Shown here one piece after another: positions 1-12,000 of a stretch of 64,000 bases of DNA. The notes under the pieces were generated by a model. That model did not search any database. It had not been told where the DNA came from and saw nothing but the letters and a program-made list of their open reading frames with translations. The DNA comes from Angiostrongylus vasorum (Eukaryota; Nematoda; Chromadorea; Rhabditida; Metastrongylidae): contig JADANN010000375.1 of the NCBI GenBank assembly GCA_018806985.1, positions 930,001-994,000 of the forward strand, given 5' to 3'. The translations under genes and the position numbers were made by a program. The number at the start of each line of letters is the position of its first letter. The first letter of the stretch is position 1.

Positions 1-1330
1 TTACACTAAGTGTCGAACGACTCCGCAATGGAAGTCATCCGCGAGCTTCTTGAGCAACACGAAGGAGCAATTAACATGTATGGCTTTTCGATTCAGCAGC
101 TTATGGTCCTCTTAAAGGTCTATTTAAACTGCTTGATCTTCAGATGGTCCGAGAAATATTACGCGCAAATTAAAGGGTTGGCAGGAGATGGACAAATAGT
201 TTGAGTTTTTTGAACGAACAGTCAGAGTACATAAAATTCACCCGTGAGAAACCGAGAGAAAACTGGCTTCCATTTCTAAACGTTCAAATTAACCTGTCCG
301 AAAACGGCCACATAAGAAAAATGGTATCGAAAGCCAAGCAGTGAGAATATAGTGGTTCATTACCTTTCCATCCCTCACACACGAAAAGGGCGCTTATAAG
401 AAATATGCTTCGAACCGCCACCAGCGTGTGCACAGGTAGAGAGAAGAGGAAGAATCCTCGAAACTGACGCGCCAGATAGCCGTTTCAAATGGTTACCAAA
501 CTGTAGCTGCTTGGTATAGGCATTGAGGGAAAACCACGCCCCAGAGCGATAATTCTAGCGAAAACAAAACGAAATAAGTGCAGCCATAAAAACGTTGCTT
601 AATAAGGGCCATTCTAGAGAAATCCGCAAGAGTGATAGAAATACCGTTGGACACTCTAAGACACCAGCTAGTTGGCAACCGCCTCAATGACCGTCTATAA
701 CGAAAAACTGCACAATTTGCCCTAATGGTAGAGATGGTGATTGCATGAGTTCGGGTACAGTTTATCTGATCTCTTGTGAAGCGAGCGGGGACGAATACTT
801 TGGCGAAACGGGATAGACCACTCTGCATTCGTATAAAAAGAACACCTAGTCGGCAAACGTAAACCAAATACTCCACTAGGCACGCATAGGATGCAGGAAC
901 ACAACGGAGAAGATTTTGAAGTAAGAGTCACTATCCCTCACCCAGGAATCGAAAACGTCAGCACATAAAACTCTTGAAGCGTTTTGGATCAATTCCAAAA
1001 ATTCAAAAAATGAATCACATGGAGGGGTGTCTTGTCACCACGAGTGACCTGTCGCCATACTTGGCACAGTCCTCGCCCATGTATTACTCTGTGCGGCTGC
1101 TATCCACCAACTTACTTAAATACTTTACAACAAATAAACGGTAGGTGTTCAAACGAAGCTGTTTCTTATGCAAATGCAAATTTATTTGTCAAGTTTAATC
1201 TGCTAGGGTTATGAAAGTGTTTGGCTGAATAGATCGCATCTCAATTTGACCATTCTAGGCTCTGAAGAAGGCGAAACCGCTGAAACGTCAGCTATTGTAT
1301 CGTAATAAATTCTAACTCAAACTAACAACC
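1..1330 (+). mobile_element. Penelope-like element copy 1 (RT C-terminal part, GIY-YIG, 3' tail), degenerate
   Basis: The window opens inside the reverse transcriptase of a Penelope-like element. Bases 1-200 encode the palm-proximal stretch with NDSAMEVIRELLEQHEG and FSIQQLMVLLK, matching the copy at 58.4 kb. Bases about 240-480 hold the RT/thumb end. Bases 745-830 encode a GIY-YIG core read as GTVYLISCEASGDEYFGETG. Frameshifts and stops break the frame (for example near 200 and 340), so the copy is dead. The 3' noncoding part runs to a hammerhead-like motif at 1259-1293. The 5' part lies outside the window. Identity comes from the RT plus GIY-YIG pairing, known only from Penelope-like elements, and from agreement among four copies in this window. 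Confidence 0.85.
1255..1296 (+). ncRNA. hammerhead-like (stem-III-less) motif, PLE tail 1
   Basis: GGCT stem, CTGAAGA (1262-1268), one A, GGCG/CGCT hairpin with a G-U closing pair, then GAAAC (1282-1286) and GTC followed by AGCT, which pairs with the first stem. This is the core order of a hammerhead ribozyme with helix III reduced to the self-complementary ACGT. Such dimer-acting variants are known from Penelope-like elements. Activity here is inferred, not shown. Confidence 0.55.
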
Positions 1331-1439
1331 TCGTGTCTGCTTATTGAAGAAAAACATCGAACACATGAGTAGTCTAACAGCACAGTGGGTAATTTTCGGA
1401 AAATTGGCTTTAATTCATACGCTGGATCTTCATTAATAG

Positions 1440-1640
1440 CATAGATTTCATCGAATTATGGGAGCTGCTGTTACACGTAGTAAGTCCAGGCTCTGAGAAC
1501 GGCGAAGTTGCCGAAACGTTAGCTAGCGAGCAACAACTGCAACAGGAATAGCAGCAACAGCAACAACAACAACAACCATGACAACAACAAAAATATCTTT
1601 ACCAGCCTGGCGTCAGCTAAACAAGGGCAGTTTCTAAGAA
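1440..1640 (+). mobile_element. second PLE tail relic with hammerhead-like motif and CAA-rich tract
   Basis: A second motif begins at 1489: GGCT, CTGAGAA (1493-1499), CGGC-type hairpin, GAAACGTT, AGCT. It is followed by a CAA/CAG-rich stretch and a terminal segment resembling the ends of the copies near 28.98 and 55.25 kb. The core has a G-to-A change (CTGAGAA), so it is probably inactive. It may be a tandem PLE terminus, since the two tails lie about 230 bp apart. Confidence 0.5.
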
Positions 1641-1645
1641 CATAT

Positions 1646-2021
1646 ACTTACTTACTTGATACTTGAAAAGCACATCCTCACTGGTTGTGCGGTCCCCAGC
1701 ATAATGTCCACTTTTTTGGAGATTTGCTGGTTAAGCCATTGTGGTTCCCATGAATCCCAAGGTCATCCTGGCCAAAGTCTGCCCCAAGGCAGTCACAGCC
1801 CTTGTGGATCAGAGGAGGATTTGCCACTATGCGACTTTGATACCATGACAGTGGCGGATCCTGGTATTGGTTTACTCTTAGCTAGGCTTCTTAATGGAAA
1901 CGCCGGACTCCTTCTCAGCTTGGGAGACCTTGCTGAGGGGGACGAATCCTCCGCTGTACATCGTAGTCCGACACCCAGGAACACCTCCCAGCCACGATAA
2001 ATCAGTAAACCGTTGGGATAC
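1646..2021 (-). repeat. R3 interspersed repeat, copy 1
   Basis: This copy of a ~370-bp family has sister copies at 7917-8300, 35991-36383 and 40130-40480. One end carries tandem TACT/AAGT units; the other reads CCCAACGGTTTA followed by GTGGCTGGGAGG. The AAGT-type microsatellite end suggests a retroposed element with its 3' end there. I see no convincing tRNA boxes and no coding capacity, so its class is open. Confidence 0.7.
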
Positions 2022-2925
2022 AATGATATATAATACAAAGAAGAAAATATTGAAGAAAGAAGCTATGAATAAAATGTATAAAGGAAAAATGAAGCCACAA
2101 TTCGCACATTGATTTAAGGAGGACCAATATACCGAGACACGAGTTGAAAAAATGGCGACCTCTCTAAGTAGGAGATTTCGAAACATCCTGGCATTGAATT
2201 CCGGTCAACAGATAGTCAAATTTGATTATCGAATCCTCTCATCGCAGGAGCAACTCTCTTATGTCTTCGATTGTGTACTGTTTAAGCATCATTCATTTTA
2301 AGCCAATTTTTTATTAAATGTTGGCTCTGTTTACTAGAAGTATCAGTCTAAATAGGAAAAGACGACGAGATGTAGAATAGTGCATTGCATCTAAAGAATC
2401 TGTCTTAATGACGTTACTACTCAATTAACGAAAATAACGAGCTAAAGGAAATAAACCCTGGACTTTTCACATGCAATGCTGGCTTTTTAGCACAGCTCTC
2501 CGGCGGGTTGATCGACTAATCGCAAGATCCACTTTCATTTTAGAAAAGTGGCAGACCAGAAAACCTGTCTACGATTCACGAGATTCGGTGGCATACCGTA
2601 GTGGAGAGAAACGGTCGGAATTTTAAAGAAAGTCACTGTTAACCAGCATTTAACATCTATGAACAGCGCGTGCAAAATTGTGAAAGAATAGGTCGAATCA
2701 AGGGCATTGAGGTAGAATTTGAATTTCGACGTCTGCATCTATAGAAAGGCCTAAATCCAATCCGATTTTTCTCAGCTATCTCTCAAGATATTGCAAAAAC
2801 CATAACGTTTTCAAGCGATCTAACATAATATCAACTAGACAAAATAAATTTCAGAATAGAGAATGGTTGTGCTAAATTAGAAATTGGTGGATCAGTTGAG
2901 ATGAAGAAGATGAAGGTGGAAAAAA
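2022..2925. other. unannotated, AT-rich 3' flank of chemoreceptor gene 1
   Basis: I see no transposon match, RNA gene or convincing exon here. Short reading frames are isolated and lack domain signatures or splice signals. Confidence 0.5.
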
Positions 2926-3097
2926 TCACATATGCGATGGTAAAACGGTGGTGACTCTGGTCACTTCATGATTTCTATGAAGAAGTTTTTTAAAAACTGA
3001 TGAAACGGCACGACGATAGTCGTGAATGAAGTACATAACACCAGCTGGATCGATCACCGACACCAAAGTCACCAAAGTTGGCACAAACGCTGACCAG
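2926..3097 (-). CDS. chemoreceptor gene 1, exon 5 (TM7 and C-terminal tail)
   Basis: The acceptor CATTTCAG precedes 3097. The first base completes a codon begun in exon 4, then WSAFVPTLVTLVSVIDPAG, the typical TM7 of Str-type receptors, then YFIHDYRRAV and a polar tail ending in a stop at 2926-2928. It aligns with gene 2 exon 5 (20347-20470), but the tail is about 16 residues longer. Confidence 0.85.
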
Positions 3098-6000
3098 CTG
3101 AAATGAGCAATATCATCTACCACAGTCTACATTCCGATAGGTTTTCTGTACAATTGAGTACGGTAGTAAGCTATGCTTACTGCTTACAATTCGTTTTAAA
3201 TTTGTAATGATCTGAGCTTAGTCCACGTTAAAGAACGTATCGCACTAGAGATTCGTAGGGCACCATGTCTTCCTTCTAGGGATATCGTGGAAAACTCTGA
3301 ACATCGGGTGGTTGGTCTTAATGCTGTGCATTTGCATGACATATTGAGAAATCTGGTCGCTAATGGATCTCCCAATCGGTTTTCGTCAAACGCATTACGT
3401 GTCCGTCAAACCTGATTTTCGACATTTTGGCGCGTAGAATGGCGTATTGCTGAGTTCTGACTTTAACACATGTCGGAATGTCGGATCCTCTCTTTCGTGT
3501 ATGATGCGGAACATTTCTGGCATCGTTCTTACGACTGCGCGTTCTGTAACGCTAAGCGGTCTACCATTCTGCTTAGCTTTAGCGTTAGCTTAGCTACCAG
3601 GTTTCCAATGCGTAGGTTAAGGAAGGGAGGACCGTGGACACAAAAAAGGCAGACACGGAGTCTGGCGCTTTTTTGTTCTTCTCACTACGTTTTCAATGCC
3701 ACTGAAAGCTGTTATAGCTGTTCGCTTGCTCCTGCTCAACTTTTGAGCTAACTCTTTCATTATCTTGATTTTCCGACTTAGACAGACGTAGCTGGAGCAT
3801 TCGGAGATATTGGTACCTTTGAGCCCGAATGGGGCACACGAAAGCAATCCATTCTTCATTACCGTTGAGCCTGAATGGGGAACACGAAACCAATCTATTC
3901 CCATAAACACGGTTTTTGTAAGGTTTACTTACAGGCCAATCTTTCCACGGCCTTTATCAAAGTCGGCAAGCATTCGTTCTGCGTGGCTAATGCTTGGTGT
4001 TATAAGAACAACGGCATCAGCACAGCTAAGATGGTGTAACTGCCGACCATCGATATTCACTCCCATATTAATTCCAATGTTCGCATGACGTTCTCGAGGT
4101 TGGCGGTGAGTAATTTTGGCGAGATATGTCGCCTTTCCTAACCCCCTTTTTTTAAGTCGATGTTAATATCTTTACAAAATAGTGATATTTTGGTTGTCAA
4201 ATCTTTACACAGTTCACGAAGATTCTGTATATACTAAAGCCCTGACTCTCCAGAGCATCCATCACTGCTTCTCTTTCAAATGGGCGGAAAAAATAAGAAC
4301 AGCAATACTACAAAACTGCCGTGTTTTCAAATACATTTCTCGTTTTTTTTGCTTGGTGTGTTTGCGACCGGATAAGGTTCATGGTGGAAATGCAGTGCAG
4401 AGACAAGCATGAGTGACTAAAAGACAGCCACGCAAGGTGAACACAACCATCCATCGTAGGACGTTTTTGCCGAACTTAATTCGCAACCATTCGTGGCATC
4501 CCTTAAAAATTTTGGTTTGGATGCAGGAGATTCGGCCCGTCAGAGCTTTTTACGTCCTCGGCTTATGTAAGAGTTTCCAACAGACACAGTGTCAGGAAAC
4601 CTCAGAAACCTCGGAAACCTAGAGTACTCCTATCAAATCCTCAAAAAAAAAGGTGATGCTATTTGATGGAGGAAATGATATTTTGGAAAGCTAACAGTAT
4701 GACAGTGCACGAGAGGACACTATATGTCACTTTATCAACGTGAAAACGCGTTCAACTCAGTTGAGACAGTGACGATTATAGAAAAATTCCTCGTGAGCCG
4801 TATAATAATTTCAAGGCTAAAATATCACAGTTTTATAAAGACATTAACATCGGCATAGAAAATAAAGATAAGGCAAGGCGATGTCTCGTCAAAATTATTT
4901 ACTCGCACCAAAGTATAAAGAAAACCACGTTCTTGAGAAATGGATCTATTCCTAAAACATCAACAGTGCTAAAGAAATGGTTTTTTCAATGTGCACCTCG
5001 ATGGAGAAGCCTTTTAAATGTATTTTACACTACCCCTTTTTCCCATCCACTGTGCGAACCCCAGCACTTCTCTCGTTTGACTCGATTCCTCTCATCCATC
5101 AGCCACGAAGGTTTTCAAGCTTGACGAGTATGAGATCGGCTGTTGGGTAAGGATTGTCGTCTTCCTCGTGAATATCGGTGAATGCTGCTTGAATCCTGGA
5201 GAGCTAGGATGGGCTGGATAGAGTTCTCCCATTTCGATTGCAGGGATTGAAACGTTTGTAGAGAAGTCCGGTTTCAATTTCCCAACAGCAAAGACATGAC
5301 AGGCTTGGTAAACCCATGGCGGGTCGAGTCAGGTTGGGAGGAAGAATTAGTGCTTTGAATAACGGTGGCATCTAAGTTGAACAGGAAAAAAAACGAGTTT
5401 GATGAGGAAGTTTACGAGAGAGTCAAAAAGTGCAACCAGAAGAAAGACCACTTATCCTCTTGTCCACCCTTTCGACTCCACGATTCTTCTTAGCTTAACT
5501 TGTGTGCTGGGTACTTGGTCGTAATATGAGCAGCAAAAAAGGGTCAATCGGCGCCATCGAATTCGCGGCTGAGTGCGATGCTGGGAGTGACCCGTATCAC
5601 GCAAAAAAGCGTACACAGAGGGACCACCTACCCAAAAGATTGTGATTCTCAGCGAGTCTCTAGATCGAACAGAGCCTATTGGGTTACTGTTACAAACAGT
5701 AAGGATAAATGTGACTTTACGTGCCTCTATGAGTTATAAAACGATCAGCGGGGAAAGGGTGGTATTGATGGTTTAGTAACAAATTAAACGGATACTATAA
5801 AACCCGGGAGTTCTTGCTATTGAAGCGCCTCAGACGGAACTTTTTATCAAATGAGGAATACCTTTCTGAAATCCAACGGTAAACTCACATGTGATCGGGA
5901 AAACCGAAAATGACCACTGTAAATAAAGCAAATCTTGGTATGTACGATAGAAGTAGTGGAATAGCTGCCTGAAGTAAAACGTATTTGGCTACATTTATTT

Positions 6001-9000
6001 TTACGTCCACGAAGTTTTGTCTGACTCAATGCTTAAACACTTCAAAGATTTCAACCAGAATAAAATGAAACAGTAAGAATCACCTGTACCAATCGCCTTT
6101 TCTCTTGTGATCGAGTAACTCAAATGAGCGCGAAAGAAGTCTTGTTTCGCTCTTCAGCGGTTCAATGGTTATGATTTAAAATAGGCCGCTTGCATGAGTA
6201 GGAAACTTATGCTTTGTGGACCTCAGTAGATAAACGCAGCGTGTTTTCATCCTTGTAGCATCGTGATTTCGTGATCGTGCTTGAAGGCAGGAGGCGTAGC
6301 AGAGTCGAAATATTGGGCACATGGTCGAGTGCTTAATCGTATTTTCCACATCCTCGTAAGCTCCCAATGAGACTGGCCTCCATCTGGTTGGGTGTAAAGC
6401 TAAGATGCTGGAAACAGAACAATGTTTCGTCAACCTCGTTTTGTTGAGAATCAGTCAAAGACCAGTGCATCAGTGGACGTCGAAATCGGCCAACATTGGT
6501 TTGAGCTGACTCATGCTTCATGTCATAAGACCGGGAAATAATCTGACCGTCGACTTTCGCCCAACCACAGTGTCAATTCGATTTCCGTGTAATATTCCCT
6601 GGATTCGTTTCAAGTAATTTTGAAGGAATGGTATTGCGCCTTGTTTAGCTTCCCTATTATTTATACGTTAATCTCGTTGTAGAACGGTCATATTGCGATT
6701 TTGAAGTGGTTAAGTAGCTTACGAAGGGTTTTATGTAATGGAAGCTTTGGTTGTTTGTGGCATCCATGGACGCTTATGGCTTTGCAAAGACCTTTCATAA
6801 GTCCATAAAAGTCACAGAGCGGTGTTTTGCATTCAGATAATGCTCCAGTGGGCTTCGTTGTTGCTTGATTTTCACTTATTCTACTTAGTTCCTTTCCAAA
6901 CCGTGTTCGCTCGCACGGCTACACTTCGTTCAGGTTCCATCAGTCTCTTTGAGAACGACTCGTATGAAAAACTTTATAAGCTACAGACAACAGGCAGATA
7001 TCCTGACAAATGTCGACGTTTTGCAGATCTTTTCTCTCACGCAAGAACACGGTCCGGTGTGTCTTCCATTGATGAGAAATCTCGGATTCTGGCATGTAAC
7101 GAGAAAATGAGCCAGAGTGTTGATGAAAGCTTGGAGTTAAAAAGAGAAAACCGTTGGCACAATGTATTCGTCTCCTAGCTTTAGCTTGTCCATTTGTTAA
7201 AAGTCTTATACTACAAATTTCCCAATAGGTAAACTATATCGCAGCAAAAAAAACCTGCTTAGAACTGGTATTGTCTAAAAAATTTGCACTTTGTTGTGGC
7301 GAAAAAGACAAAAAATATTTTGCATTTCTTCAAAAATGGTTGAAAATAAGTACTTAATGGTTTTCTGCGTTGATTGTAGTGGACTGGGCCTTATGGTCCA
7401 AGTACTTGTGTTCACAGATTCTCAGACTACCCGGTCCCTGTTTCCGAGTTTCCAGATGAGATGAAAAGAAAACCGTTTCCCCTTGATCAGGTCACCTACT
7501 AAGCCGTTGCTTAGGCGTTCATTCCGCTTTCTGGATTGATGTAGCATTTTGAGATATTCATTCCGTTGCCAGTGCCTATGTGGCAACAAATGTAATCAGA
7601 CAGCTTCTTGCCACCAAAAACCCAGATCAAATTGGATGGCAATATATTAACAATCGTCCCTTGTAAAAGCTCATTGACGAGTGACATTCTACGTTGGAGA
7701 GTGCTTCATTGCACTGGATTCGACTCGATGCGACCAGGAACATCCACATGGGAGAAACGAATTGCTCTAGATAGTCGACTAGGATCATTCGGGCCCTAGA
7801 GAAGACTATGGCGACGAAACATCAGCTACTGCAAAGGTTTTATAACACCTTCCTGTAAGCGTAAGAATACAATGAAACACAAAGGAAGAATTTTAGATGG
7901 TATTGCGCATACCCCTCTCAACGTTTTACCTCCTCATCGTGGCTAGGAGGTGTTCCAGGGTGTAGAACTGCGATGTACACCGGGGGGATTCGTCGCCACG
8001 GCAGAATCTCCCCAAGCTGAGAAGGAGTCCGGCGTTTCCATTATGAAGCCTAGCTAAGAGTAAACCAATACCAGGATCCATCACCGTCCTGGTATCAAAG
8101 TCACATGATGGCAAATCTCTCTCTGACTCACAAGGGCTGCGACTGCCTGTGGTAAGACCTGGAGCAGACTTTGGCTAGGCTAACCTCGGGAATCCGGAGA
8201 ACCACAATGGCTTAATCAGCAAATCTCCGAAAAACGGTGGTTATGCTGGGGCCCGCACAACCAGTCAGGACAGGCCGTTCAAGTATCAAGTAAGTAAGTA
8301 TTCTGCAGACCTGGAATATAAGCGCTCTCGTCAGTTGCGTCTGGAGTGCTTTTGTCTTTTCACTCATCGCCACTTTTCGCAACGTTTGAACGATTTTCAC
8401 GCCATAGTACAACATTATGATAAGTGATAACACCATCAACGATACAATAAGAACAAGTCCAACTGCCGCTCCCCAGTGGACGATCGTTTCTTTGTTGACG
8501 TTCTCCTTGAAAATCAAAACTATCAACAACGCAATCTTGAGCACTGGAGACTTGGATGATAGAAAAACATGCGTAACGTTAACACTCACAAAGGGAAATA
8601 CGCATAAGAATGACATTTCGTCAATGTTTCTTTTCAATTTTTTCCATCATGGGTGTTCGTACGTAGTTTTCATACTCTTCGGTGACACCAAAACAATAGA
8701 ATGTGATGAACATGTAACTCAACGACCAAAGTAGAATACCAACTATCCACATCAATTTGTAGCGCTTCATCTTCAGAAGATACACGAGATCCTGTCTGTA
8801 TCATATCAGCATTAGAAAGATATTTGTTTAGTTATTCACTTGAATGTAAGGACTCGGACTCAAATTTAGAGTTTGAAGCTGAAGGTCCCTATTTTTCATT
8901 GTTTAGGACAGAAAACCTGTAGCGAACACAGAACTAGAGTAAGTCATATTCTTCATGCGATCAAATCTATTGAATGGCATCTCTAACCGCCCTCTTCAAC

Positions 9001-12000
9001 ACTACATTAAAGAGGGAAAAATAAAAAATAAATCATGTACAGCAAAAATAGGACTCGTGTGGTGCAGTGGTCGGAGGCGCCGTGCAACATTAATGTGGAA
9101 TCGACCCAACGCCCACGGCCCACAAAGCCTTGCATCCCTCCGGGGTCGGCAAATTGGTACCAGACCTGTCTGAGAGGATAGCAGCACTGGCTCGATACAT
9201 CGGTAGGCCACCGTGAGTGATTCTAAGGGCCATATATGCATTCAATCACCTCCAAACGATGCTTGATGAAGTCGAATGCATGGCGCAACCATCAGGGATT
9301 GATCAACACCGAGAGCTTTTATCCTTTCATACAACCAAATACGTTACTAAATAAAGGATAAAGGATCGCAGCTATAGCCTTTGTTAGTTTCGCTACAATT
9401 TTTTCATTGACATTTACATGTTCAGTGTTTCGACTGCATTCTTTTCAGTAAGGTGTTTTTGAAATTGTAGGAGCAAATCTCATATCAGCAAGTCATCTCT
9501 CTTAGATCACGACTGAAAATACTGCCTTTTGCGATGGATCGATTGATTTTTTGAAAATTCGGAGAATGACAGTCGTTATTGATTAACTGACTCAGTTATT
9601 GGCTTTCTGGCTATGTCCTTAAGCGACGGAAGAAACTTTCTCGCTTTACGTTAATCTCGATTTTAGAATGGTCTTTTAAATGACTGGCTTGCTGTCGCTT
9701 CATTCATTCACAAATACTTTACTAAATTTTCCGCTACAGATGAACAAGTTTGTTTGTAGTGTGTTTTCTAATTCATTGTTCGAATCAATGATCAAAGAAT
9801 ACGTCGTTTGTTGGTCCAGTTGCTGCTCACCTGCACACGATGAGATATCTGTAGATGAACTGTAGCGTGAGAATAGCCGTGTTCATACCGTACATTCCAT
9901 AGAAAAAACAAAGGCATAGAAAACTCCATGGTTTGTGGTTTTCGATGATACCATTACTGTACACCATATAAGTGTAACCGTGCAGAAATATGGTCTGAAA
10001 TGCCAACTATTTGTCCAAGTTTGAAACTATTTTGCTAGAACGTCATAAAAGTCATGGAGATTTTATGATTCCAATGCTTCAACACGAAGAAAACAAAAAT
10101 TACACCTTTATGTTGATGCTATGGACAAACGAATATTGATTTATTTATGGACGAAATTTTACTTTAGTGTAAGGTGTTCAGCTGTGATCAAGCCCTTTGC
10201 GATCCGCCGTGCATCCGAGTCCATTCCTAGCATAGCTGGCCGAGTGCACAAGACACTCAGTGTTTTACCCCCCACTCACCAAGAAAAGTCTATTGGCAGT
10301 TTCCTGACACAGGAGGGATGAGTATTTCAGGGAACCGCTGGCTAATGTGCTACACACACTCATGTTGATGTTTCAATTCGTATTATTAACGTCAAATTTG
10401 AGAAGGAACCGAGGGAAAATGTTATGGGGAAAACTTGGCTCTAAATGTTTCTATGAAAGAAGATGAGAGCATGAAGATGAGATGACCAGGTGCTACCGAC
10501 GGCGACCATTTGTAGAAGTAAACTGACCAAAAGGAGCCGAAAACGACTCGAGAACCTTGGGAATTACAGAATTACATACTAATCAAGTTGGTGTGTAAAG
10601 AACCTCGACAAAGGAGTGTTTCATAAATTTAGAGAGGAGAATCGATGTCGCTGTTTTGAAATGCTTGCTGTGGCTTTTCTATCCATGCTTTACCATGGTT
10701 TTAGTCCGTTGATCCGAAGAAAAAGCCAAACAAGTGAATGGAAAGGGACAGGAGGCTACTCAAAGTCGTCCTCACACTCTGCTTGGAAAGCACTAGAAGA
10801 CCGCGAGGCTTATGATCGTTTATGAAGAAGTTCTTCAGCTACGTGATCAAGATGACTGCTGGACAAAAATGTTATCGTTAGGATCCTTTGATCGAACATC
10901 TAAGATATTATCCTTTGAAATGAGGAATAATGTATGCATCAGCTGATCCCAGTGACATAAAAAGAGCAGTATATGTCCGACCTACTGCACAGGAGCCATC
11001 ATCGACTGGATTGCATGAGAGACGACAGTAAAACGACCACCGCTCTGACTTCGATAATTAAAGTCGGTGGAGGAAGTAAAGGATTTCGAATATTCCAGAG
11101 TACTTTGAGCCATTGCGCAATGTCACCTCTACATAAACAAGGCAATTCAAAAAGCAGGTTACTATTTTGAAGTTATCATAATTTGTTAGTATATTATATT
11201 AGTTCACAATTTGTAGAGTGAAACGATAAAGCTCTCGGCGTTGAGCTATCCCTGAGGGATGCGACATGCATTCGACTTCATTGATCATCGTTGGAGCTGA
11301 ATGAGTTCATATCAGGCCTTTACGAAGACTCGCGGTGGCCTACCGATGTATCCAGCCAGTGCTGCTATTCAGCCAGACAAGCCTAGCACCAATTCGCCGA
11401 CCCCGGACGGATGGAGGAATTGGTGTGCCTGTGGTACGAGGATCGATCTTATGTGTATTGCATGTCGCCTCCAACAACTGCGCCACACACAAATTCAAAA
11501 TGTGGTCAGTTCTATTTACCGCATTATTGCGGGATAGGGGCGGATAGCACAGTGGTAGTGATGTACGTCATCACGAGCGTGGTACTAGTTCGATTCCGCA
11601 CCGAGTCAACCAAGCCTCTCATCCCTCTGGGGTCGGGAAATTGGTACTGGACTTTCTGGGAAAAAGCACTCTCTGCAATCCAATTAAAAAACTCTGCAAC
11701 CCGGCTATCTCAGGACTCCAGGGAGACTTGCTGGACCAGCATTCTACGACGTTAGGGTGAAATGAAAATCCTCAAGCAGCAACCGAAGCCACTCGTAAAA
11801 ACTTGAAAACCTATGTGGACAATGGATGCGAGGAAGCGAATTGGGTGTGAGAAGTTCTTGGATCCGCACAGTCGAAGTGAAGACGGATCAAATAAAAAAA
11901 AAGAAATATGGTAGGATATGATGTGAATTATAACCACAGTGATACCGAGATATTTGCAAAACTGCGGAGCGCAAGTGTCCGCGGTAGGGGTCGAACCCGC

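Noticed and set aside
6822..7178. 118-codon plus-strand frame as a gene
   Set aside because: Open but without domain, splice signals or recognisable relatives. It lies in an intron of gene 1.
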